A stretch of DNA of 64,000 bases from Pseudomonadota bacterium (GTDB taxonomy: Bacteria; Pseudomonadota; Alphaproteobacteria; Sphingomonadales; Sphingomonadaceae): NCBI GenBank assembly GCA_039818985.1, contig JBCBSU010000001.1, positions 584,367 through 648,366 of the forward strand. The letters run 5' to 3'. The position numbers and the translations under genes were made by a program. Under the pieces are notes generated by a model that worked only from the letters and a program-made list of their open reading frames with translations, had not been told where the DNA came from and ran no database searches. Of the stretch, positions 37,063 to 43,706 are shown in pieces. The stretch's first letter is position 1, and each line of letters opens with the position of its first letter.

Positions 37063-39597
37063 GTGAGCGAAACCTTTAAAGTAGCCATTATCGGATCGGG
37101 GCCGGCGGGGATGAGCGCTGCCGGGCGCGCCGCTGAGTTGGGCCTGAGCCATGTGCTGCTGGAAAAGACCGACCACCTGTCTGATACCATCTACAAATAC
37201 CAGAAGGGCAAGCATGTGATGGCGACGCCATCGCAGCTGATTCTGCGCTCCGACATGGATTTCGAGGCGGGCAAACGCGAGGCGATACTCGGGACATGGG
37301 ATGAGCAGACCGCCGCGCTCAAAGTCAATGTGAAATATAATGCCGAGGTCAAGGCGATCAAAGGCACCGGCCCGGCGATATCGGGCAGCGTCCATGTCAT
37401 CGAAATCCGCAAGCGTGATGGGACCAAGGAAACCAGGGAAGTCCAGCGCCATGAACCGCCTTATGAACTGACGCTGACCAATGGCGAGACGATCATTGCA
37501 GAAAATGTCGTGCTGGCCATCGGCACCCAGGGCAACCCCAATCGCATGCGCTGTGAAGGGGCCGACCTGCCGCATGTGCAATATCAACTCGATGACCCGA
37601 CCGAATATATTGACGAGCATATTGTCATTGTCGGAACCGGGGATGCGGGGATTGAGAATGCGCGTGGCCTCGCCGAAGACCCGGCACAGCGCAATACCGT
37701 CAGCATTCTCAACCGCAAGGTTGATTTCGCCACCGCCAAGGACGCCAATGTCAAGGCGCTGCAGGCCGATCATGAGGCGGGTAAGCTGACGATACGGCTT
37801 GAAACCGAGACGGCGAAGATCGAGGAAGGCTTTATCACCCTGAATACCCGCGATGGCGAGGAGCGTATTCCCTGCAATCGCGTGATTGCCCGTATCGGCT
37901 CTGCCCCGCCGCGTATGTTTGTCGAGGAATGTGGTATTGCTTTTACCGGGCCTGACCGTACCGCTTTTCCCGAGCTTTCGCCCGTGTTCGAGTCCACCGC
38001 CCCCGGGATATTCGTCATCGGTGCACTGGCAGGCTATCCGCTGATCAAGCACTGCATGAATCAGGGCCATGATGTCATCGAATTCATCAATGGCAATACC
38101 GAGTTGAAACCGGCGGATGAACCGATTCTCGAGGCCAAGTTTGCCGATCTGCCGGGGCAGAAAAGCGTTGCCGAATGGCTCGAATTTCTGCGTGCGAACA
38201 TTCGCATATTGAATGGGCTTAACCCACTGCAGATGCGCGAGTTCATGCTCGACAGCGATGCCAGATTCTACCGCAGTGGCGATGTGATATTTGAACGCAA
38301 TGCGCCCGGGTCATCGCTGTTTGCCATCGCCGATGGCTTGGTCGATGTGCAGGTCGATCCGAATGACCCACGGATCACGGTGCCGATCGAGAGCGGTTCG
38401 ATCTTCGGTGAGGTTGGCCTGATCTCCGGGCGAAAGCGCGGTGCCACTATCGTTGCTGCCGAGGACACCATCTGTGTCGAGATCTCGCGGCTTGCCGCGC
38501 TCAAGCTGCAATCGCAGTCCGAGGCGGCGAAGAAACGCATTGAGCGCATTTCGACCGAACGACAATTGCTGCAGATGTTCGGCTCGGGCCTGACACCTGA
38601 AGACATTGAAGAGGTCGTGGAAACCAGCGAGATTATCGCGGTGCGCGCGGGGCAGTCGATCATTACCGAGGGTGAAGAGGGCAATGACATCTATGTCATT
38701 CGCGTCGGTTCGATGGTGGTGGAGAAGCTGATCGGTGGCAAGCCGGTGTTCCTGTCCTATCTGCCCGCCGGCTCCTATGTCGGAGAGATGTCGCTGATCG
38801 CTGGCGGCCAGCGCACCGCAACGGTAAAGGCGGCGATCAAGTCGGAAGTGATCAAGATCAATGGCGATGCTTTCGCCAAGGTGCTGGCGCAGCATCCCGA
38901 CCTGATGGAAAAGGCCAAGCGCGACATGGCCTCGCGTCAGGACGTCAACGCTTTCGTAGAAGCCAAGAAGGACAGCTTTTCCGGCGTTGTCGACATGTAT
39001 TCCGAGGTTGCCAGCTTCCTGGTCGATCAGGGCATTGGTGAAGCCACTGATGTGCTGCTGATCGACGAGAATCTTTGCGTCGGCTGCGACAATTGCGAAA
39101 AGGCCTGTGCCGACAGCCATGAGGGGCTGTCGCGGCTCGATCGCGAGGCGGGCAAGACCTATGCGCATCTGCATGTGCCGACCAGCTGCCGTCACTGCGA
39201 ACATCCGCACTGTATGGCCGACTGTCCGCCCAATGCTATCCATCGCGGCCCCGATGGCGAGGTCTATATTGACGATACCTGTATCGGCTGCGGCAATTGC
39301 CAGCGCAACTGCCCCTATGGCGTGATCCGTATGGACAAGGTGCCGCCGAAAAAGCCGAACCTGCTAAGCTGGCTGTTCCTCGGCTGGGGGCCGGGGCCGG
39401 GCGAACCCGACAAGGCCTGGGCAAGTGCGAACAGCGACCCGGATGTCGAGAAACCGAAAAAGGCAATCAAATGCGACATGTGCGCCGGGATCAATGGTGG
39501 CCCGGCCTGTGTCCGCGCCTGCCCGACGGGCGCAGCAATCCGCGTTGCGCCGGATGAGTTTCTGACCGTCGCTCGGCTGGAAGGGGAGGATGCGTGA
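37063..39597 (+). CDS. FAD/NAD(P)-dependent reductase - two cNMP-binding domains - four-cluster ferredoxin fusion
   Basis: An 844-residue three-part protein with no membrane segment. Residues 1-345 form a thioredoxin-reductase-like flavoprotein: FAD loop IGSGPAGMSAAGRA (10-23), NAD(P) loop IVGTGDAGIENARG (189-202), and GIFVIGALAG (315-324). The redox CxxC of true disulfide reductases is missing. Residues about 395-485 and 515-612 are cyclic-nucleotide-binding domains with phosphate-binding cassettes FGEVGLISGRKRGAT (Glu450, Arg459) and VGEMSLIAGGQRTAT (Glu575, Arg584). Residues 665-830 hold sixteen cysteines in four quartets (672/675/678/682, 709/712/717/721, 740/743/746/750, 804/807/816/820), like DmsB/NrfC-type subunits. 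I infer NAD(P)H-driven reduction of the ferredoxin part, gated by cyclic nucleotide. GTG 37063 has GGGGGAAAG upstream; GTG 37033 is less likely. Confidence 0.88.
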   Translation: MSETFKVAIIGSGPAGMSAAGRAAELGLSHVLLEKTDHLSDTIYKYQKGKHVMATPSQLILRSDMDFEAGKREAILGTWDEQTAALKVNVKYNAEVKAIKGTGPAISGSVHVIEIRKRDGTKETREVQRHEPPYELTLTNGETIIAENVVLAIGTQGNPNRMRCEGADLPHVQYQLDDPTEYIDEHIVIVGTGDAGIENARGLAEDPAQRNTVSILNRKVDFATAKDANVKALQADHEAGKLTIRLETETAKIEEGFITLNTRDGEERIPCNRVIARIGSAPPRMFVEECGIAFTGPDRTAFPELSPVFESTAPGIFVIGALAGYPLIKHCMNQGHDVIEFINGNTELKPADEPILEAKFADLPGQKSVAEWLEFLRANIRILNGLNPLQMREFMLDSDARFYRSGDVIFERNAPGSSLFAIADGLVDVQVDPNDPRITVPIESGSIFGEVGLISGRKRGATIVAAEDTICVEISRLAALKLQSQSEAAKKRIERISTERQLLQMFGSGLTPEDIEEVVETSEIIAVRAGQSIITEGEEGNDIYVIRVGSMVVEKLIGGKPVFLSYLPAGSYVGEMSLIAGGQRTATVKAAIKSEVIKINGDAFAKVLAQHPDLMEKAKRDMASRQDVNAFVEAKKDSFSGVVDMYSEVASFLVDQGIGEATDVLLIDENLCVGCDNCEKACADSHEGLSRLDREAGKTYAHLHVPTSCRHCEHPHCMADCPPNAIHRGPDGEVYIDDTCIGCGNCQRNCPYGVIRMDKVPPKKPNLLSWLFLGWGPGPGEPDKAWASANSDPDVEKPKKAIKCDMCAGINGGPACVRACPTGAAIRVAPDEFLTVARLEGEDA

Positions 39598-39719
39598 TGG
39601 GTTTTAACACCACCTCCCAGAACCGTTCGTGTCGAGCGCAGTCGAGAGACAGGCAATCAGGCAAAGGTGTCTCGACTGCGCTCGACACGGACGGCTTGGT
39701 TTTGGGAAGGTTGAAATAA
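39597..39719 (+). CDS. 40-codon mini-cistron bridging the reductase and cytochrome b-like genes
   Basis: An open frame of 40 codons whose ATG shares a base with the reductase stop (TGATG at 39595-39599) and whose TAA shares a base with the ATG of the next gene (TAATG at 39717-39721). It spans the inverted repeat at 39621-39696. The peptide is Ser/Arg/Gly-rich and matches no family I know. As between murB and ddl, the frame would couple translation across the inserted repeat. A GGGAAGG site for the downstream gene also lies within it. Confidence 0.45.
   Translation: MGFNTTSQNRSCRAQSRDRQSGKGVSTALDTDGLVLGRLK
39621..39696. repeat. Inverted-repeat element, CCGTTCGTGTCGAGCGCAGTCGAGA family
   Basis: Left arm CCGTTCGTGTCGAGCGCAGT (from 39623) and right arm ACTGCGCTCGACACGGACGG (to 39694) are almost perfect reverse complements, giving a hairpin of about 28 pairs around an 18-base loop. 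Same family as the element between murB and ddl. Confidence 0.88.
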
Positions 39720-40606
39720 TGGCCAGCGCAGCAAAACCCGCGCGTCGGGCCAGCACCGGCCGCCAGCGCCAGAGCCAGCATGTCGGCTTTCTCGGCCATG
39801 CCGGTTTCAAATGGCTCAAGATCGCGGTTTTTCTGTGCCTGTTGTGTCTGGTTAGCTATTTTCTCATCGATGTCGAGCCGCGCCATAATGGCGGCAGCTG
39901 GTATGGCTATACGCTGGGCACCATCGGTGCGCTGCTGATATTGTGGCTGACCATGCTGGGCTTGCGCAAACGCGCGATGACGCCGGGTGGATGGTCGCTA
40001 AAGGCCTGGACCAGTGCGCATGTCTATCTCGGCCTGTCGCTGATCGTCATCGGTACGCTGCACACCGGTTTCCAGCTTGGCTGGAATGTCCATACGCTGG
40101 CCTGGGCGCTGATGATGGTCGTCATCATTTCCGGGATTTACGGCATTTATGCCTATGCGACACTGCCACAATCGCTGTCGAGCAATCGCGATGAAATGAC
40201 CGAGACGCAGATGATCGAGGCGCTGCGCTCGCTTGACCGGCAGCTGCACGATGCCGCGCAGCCACTTGATCCCGAGGCAGCCGCGCTGGTTCAGTCCTCG
40301 CTCGAGCAGGACCCCTTTGCCAGCGGGCTGGTCCAGCGGCTGACCAACAAATATCCCGGCTGCGCCACCCGCGCGGCCCAGGCTGAATTGCGCCGCGCCC
40401 GCGCCTATCAGCCGCGCATGGGCGATGATCCGCTCGACAAGATCGACAATCTGCTCGAGCGCAAGGAGGCGACGCTGGGCCGGTTGCGCAAGCATCTGCA
40501 GATCAAGGGGCTGCTGCAGATCTGGCTCTACATCCATGTACCGATGACCTTCGCGCTGCTCGCGGCGCTGTCGGCGCATATTGTCAGTGTGTTTTTCTAC
40601 TGGTGA
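39719..40606 (+). CDS. Five-TM cytochrome b-like membrane protein
   Basis: A 295-residue integral membrane protein between the reductase and the decaheme cytochrome. Hydrophobic segments lie near residues 33-50, 62-82, 99-117, 124-147 and 266-294. Histidines sit in or at the ends of the segments: His101, His115, His125, His273 and His287, a pattern suited to axial ligation of one or two b hemes. A polar cytoplasmic or periplasmic region (about 150-262) with DQL/TNKYPGCATRAAQAEL separates segments 4 and 5. I do not match it to a named cytochrome b family. Its likely job is to carry electrons across the membrane between the two neighbouring proteins. Start ATG 39719 has GGGAAGG upstream. Confidence 0.62.
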   Translation: MASAAKPARRASTGRQRQSQHVGFLGHAGFKWLKIAVFLCLLCLVSYFLIDVEPRHNGGSWYGYTLGTIGALLILWLTMLGLRKRAMTPGGWSLKAWTSAHVYLGLSLIVIGTLHTGFQLGWNVHTLAWALMMVVIISGIYGIYAYATLPQSLSSNRDEMTETQMIEALRSLDRQLHDAAQPLDPEAAALVQSSLEQDPFASGLVQRLTNKYPGCATRAAQAELRRARAYQPRMGDDPLDKIDNLLERKEATLGRLRKHLQIKGLLQIWLYIHVPMTFALLAALSAHIVSVFFYW

Positions 40607-40623
40607 GGCGGGGCGAATAGAGC

Positions 40624-42471
40624 ATGTCATTCATTGTCCGCCAGATCGCACTCAAGGCCGATGGCAGCGAGATTGTCCGCGAAACCACGCCAGAGGGCGC
40701 GGAGATTACCATCGGTCGCAATAGCGACAATGCTATCCATCTGCCCGACCTTGCGGTTAATCCGGTCCATGCCAGCATCCGCCGCGATGGTGACGATAGC
40801 GTCATTGTCGAAGCGGTTTCCGGCCAGCCATTTCAGGTCGACGGCATTGACGTCACGACCGCGACCGTCAAGCTGACCCGTGGTGCCGAGCTGGGCTTTG
40901 GCGGCCATCGCATAGCTGTTGGTCTAGATGCCGATGGTGCGGCGGTAACGCTGACGGTGCGACGCACCGAGGCCGTTGCTGACAGCGAGGAAGAGAAGGA
41001 CGAGCGCGAGATTTACTCGCTCATGGGCAAGCTGCCCGGCAAGCGTGGCAGCGCCTGGGGTTTTGTCGCGCTGGTGCTGATCGCCTGTCTTGCCTGGCCG
41101 GTCTATACCTGGGCGACTTATCGCGACCTTGCCTATGATGAAGATGCCAAGCGTCCGGGCGATCTGCATGGCGATCAGTTCTGGAGTTCGGGCAGCCTCA
41201 GCCTGGCGCATAACAGTCTCAGGGATGACTGCCAGGCCTGCCATGTCGATGCTTTTGTCTCGGTGCGTGACCGGGCCTGCATGACCTGTCATGACGATGA
41301 TGCGCATGACCACGCCCCCAAGCCGCGGCTGGCCGGTGCCCGTGGCGAGCTCCAAGGCTTTGCCGCATTTCAGCGGGCTGTAGCCAGCGCCTTCAACAAA
41401 CCCCAGGGCCGCTGTGTGGAATGTCACACCGAGCATGAAAGCGCCGGTGCTATGCAACCCACTGCGCAACGATTCTGTGCAGAATGCCATGACGGACTGG
41501 ATACCCGCCTGACCGATACCGAGATTCTCAATGCCGCCGATTTCGGCAAGGCGCATCCGCAGTTCCGCCCGGCGGTGCTGATCAAAGCGGTCGAGGGCAA
41601 TGATCCCGACAAGGCGCCGCGCCGGCGCATCTCGCTCGACCGCATGCCGAGTGAGGATAATGGCCTGAAATTCCCGCACGACCTGCATCTCGACCGCACC
41701 GGCGGCGTGGCACAAATGGGACGGCGGCTCTCGGCACGCTATGGCTTTGGCGATGCGCTCGATTGCGCTGACTGTCACACGCCCGACCCCAATGGGGTCC
41801 GCTTCGAGCCTGTCGACATGGAAGAAAACTGTGCCATGTGCCACAGCCTCTCCTATGACGAGATTGACGGTACCTTCCGCCAATTGCCGCATGGCAAGCC
41901 CGATCTGGTGAAAGCCGATTTGCGCGCCTATTTCCGCTCAACCGGTCCCGCGCGCCCGCTTAACCTTGGCAGTCTGCCGCGCCAGCGCCCCGGTGAGGTC
42001 AACCGCCAGCGCACCGCAGCCGATTATGCCCGCGCCGTGCGTTTCCGCCCGACCCGGGCAAGCCAGGCGATACAGGCTGTCTTCTCAGAGGGCGGTGCCT
42101 GCTACGACTGCCACGGCGTCAACGCGACGGGCGGCCTGAATTACAGTATCGACCCGGTGACGCAGACCGACCGCTATATGGCCAAGGGCTGGTTCGCCCA
42201 TGATGCGCATGAGGAAGAAGAGTGCACCGAATGCCACAAGGCGACAACGTCCGACAAGGCCAGCGACCTGTTGCTGCCGGGCATTGCCACCTGCCGCGAA
42301 TGTCATGGCGGTGAGGCATCGGACAAGGATGTGCCCTCGACATGTGCGCTGTGTCATGAATATCATGCCGATGGTGGTGCCCCCTGGCTGGTGCGCCAGC
42401 AGAAGAAGGAAAAGCAGAAACGGCAAAGGCGCGAAACCGGACCGGAACCAAAAACCGTGGCGCAAAGATGA
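40624..42471 (+). CDS. FHA domain - membrane anchor - decaheme cytochrome c fusion
   Basis: A 615-residue protein. Residues 15-105 form an FHA domain (ITIGRNSDNAIHLPD at 28-42 and NPVHASI at 46-52 carry the usual Gly-Arg and phosphate-site residues). A single membrane segment at about 143-165 follows, with no N-terminal signal peptide, so FHA is cytoplasmic and the rest periplasmic. The periplasmic part has ten CxxCH heme sites starting at residues 203, 219, 264, 285, 381, 403, 493, 534, 557 and 574, in the style of cytochrome c3/c7 or NapC-independent multiheme proteins, and a basic tail. It would pass electrons outward; the FHA part would sense phosphothreonine on a partner. It starts 17 bases after the cytochrome b-like gene, with GGGGCGA before the ATG. 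Confidence 0.87.
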   Translation: MSFIVRQIALKADGSEIVRETTPEGAEITIGRNSDNAIHLPDLAVNPVHASIRRDGDDSVIVEAVSGQPFQVDGIDVTTATVKLTRGAELGFGGHRIAVGLDADGAAVTLTVRRTEAVADSEEEKDEREIYSLMGKLPGKRGSAWGFVALVLIACLAWPVYTWATYRDLAYDEDAKRPGDLHGDQFWSSGSLSLAHNSLRDDCQACHVDAFVSVRDRACMTCHDDDAHDHAPKPRLAGARGELQGFAAFQRAVASAFNKPQGRCVECHTEHESAGAMQPTAQRFCAECHDGLDTRLTDTEILNAADFGKAHPQFRPAVLIKAVEGNDPDKAPRRRISLDRMPSEDNGLKFPHDLHLDRTGGVAQMGRRLSARYGFGDALDCADCHTPDPNGVRFEPVDMEENCAMCHSLSYDEIDGTFRQLPHGKPDLVKADLRAYFRSTGPARPLNLGSLPRQRPGEVNRQRTAADYARAVRFRPTRASQAIQAVFSEGGACYDCHGVNATGGLNYSIDPVTQTDRYMAKGWFAHDAHEEEECTECHKATTSDKASDLLLPGIATCRECHGGEASDKDVPSTCALCHEYHADGGAPWLVRQQKKEKQKRQRRETGPEPKTVAQR

Positions 42472-42517
42472 TGACCGGGCGCAAGGACGATTATATGGGC
42501 GACCGAAGGAAATACAG

Positions 42518-43369
42518 ATGCTGATCGCGCAGGTCACCGATATTCATCTGGGCTTCGACCCCGATAATCCAGCCGAGTTCAACCGCAAGCGGCTGGACCG
42601 GATTCTTGAGGATATGCTGTCACTCGACACGCCGCCCGACATGCTGTTGGCAACGGGCGACCTGATCGATCGCGGTGATGCCGAGAGCTATCGTCGTCTT
42701 GCCAACGCCTTTTCCATATGCCCGTTCCCGGTGCACATGGCGCTCGGCAACCATGACATGCGTGCCACCTATATTGCCCAGTTTCCCAAACCGGCATTCG
42801 CAGACGGTTTCCTGCAATATGAGGTGAAAGCCGGACCGCTGCGGCTGCTGGTACTCGATACGCTGGAAGAAGGTCGCCATGGCGGTGCCTTTTGCAAGAC
42901 GCGTGCGCGCTGGCTCAATGCGCGGCTTGATGAAGACAGTGAGACACCGACGGTGATCGTGCAGCATCATCCGCCGGTCGAGGTCGGTATTGCCTGGATG
43001 AACACCCATCCCGAAGAACCCTGGGTGGCGCGGCTCGGCGAGTGCCTCGATGGTCGACCCAATATCGTCGCCATGCTGTGCGGCCATGTTCATCGCACCA
43101 TACAATCGTCCTGGCATGGCATACCGATTGCTGTCTGCCCGTCCAGCGCGCCACAGGTGGCGCTCAACCTGGCGGACATCGACCCGGAGCAGCCTGATGG
43201 CCGTGACATGATCATTGCCGACCCGCCATCCTATGCGCTGCACTGGTGGAACGGTCGCCAGCTGATCAGCCATATCCAGACCGCCGAAGAACATGTGATG
43301 CTGGCACGTTTCGACGAGAAAATGCAGCCGCTGGTGCGCAGCCTGCTCGCCGAGCGGCCAGGCGATTAG
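42518..43369 (+). CDS. Class III cyclic nucleotide phosphodiesterase (CpdA/Icc-like)
   Basis: A 283-residue metallophosphoesterase expected to hydrolyse 3',5'-cyclic nucleotides in the cytoplasm. Metal ligands are visible in order: Asp8 and His10 (TDIH), Asp48 (GDLIDRGD), Asn78-His79-Asp80 (GNHD), His150-His151 (QHHPP), and His190/His192 (GHVH). This order and the ATGDLIDRGD form match CpdA. Gene position at the end of a cluster whose first protein has two cNMP-binding domains suggests it resets that signal. ATG 42518 has GAAGGA upstream; the frame is open much further 5' but that part overlaps the decaheme gene. Other phosphoester substrates are possible. Confidence 0.85.
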   Translation: MLIAQVTDIHLGFDPDNPAEFNRKRLDRILEDMLSLDTPPDMLLATGDLIDRGDAESYRRLANAFSICPFPVHMALGNHDMRATYIAQFPKPAFADGFLQYEVKAGPLRLLVLDTLEEGRHGGAFCKTRARWLNARLDEDSETPTVIVQHHPPVEVGIAWMNTHPEEPWVARLGECLDGRPNIVAMLCGHVHRTIQSSWHGIPIAVCPSSAPQVALNLADIDPEQPDGRDMIIADPPSYALHWWNGRQLISHIQTAEEHVMLARFDEKMQPLVRSLLAERPGD

Positions 43370-43512
43370 GGCTTTTTCCAGACATAATCGACCAATGTCC
43401 TCAGGATTTCGATTGGTTCAGCCGTCGGTTTTTGCCTTGGCTCGCGTTTCTGGGTAAGTCTCCCTGCAATTTCCTTCGCGCGAGTATCGCGATAAACTGG
43501 AGAGGCAGATAA

Positions 43513-43569
43513 ATGACACCCACTATCCTGAAAACCGGCGCATCCTTTCTTACCCTGGCCATGGCATAG
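43513..43569 (+). CDS. 18-codon signal-peptide-like open frame before a terminator
   Basis: A short frame with a good ribosome binding site (TGGAGAGG ten bases upstream) encoding a basic-hydrophobic peptide that ends ...FLTLAMA, like the first half of a Sec signal peptide, followed at once by TAG. It could be a remnant of a secreted-protein gene or a leader peptide. The rest of 43370-43706 contains no other gene that I can support. Confidence 0.3.
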   Translation: MTPTILKTGASFLTLAMA

Positions 43570-43604
43570 CCGCTGACGACTGCAATATTAGTGCAGGAAA
43601 GCAA

Positions 43605-43635
43605 GAAAAGGCGGGCCATTGCGGCTCGCCTTTTT
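43605..43635 (+). terminator. Intrinsic terminator
   Basis: AAAAGGCGGGCC-ATTGCG-GGCTCGCCTTTTT-type hairpin (overlapping in the loop bases), a GC-rich stem flanked by an A run and a T run of five. It would end transcripts of the redox cluster and the 18-codon frame before the orphan gene at 43707. Confidence 0.7.
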
Positions 43636-43706
43636 GCGTTACGGCGAAAATTATCGCGTTTGCAAACTATGAGGAAAAATGGTCCCTTGGATCCGGGGAG
43701 ATTTAC

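Noticed and set aside
37063-38100. Thioredoxin reductase activity of the fusion protein
   Set aside because: The fold is thioredoxin-reductase-like, but the redox-active CxxC in the NAD(P) domain is absent, so I do not call it a disulfide reductase.
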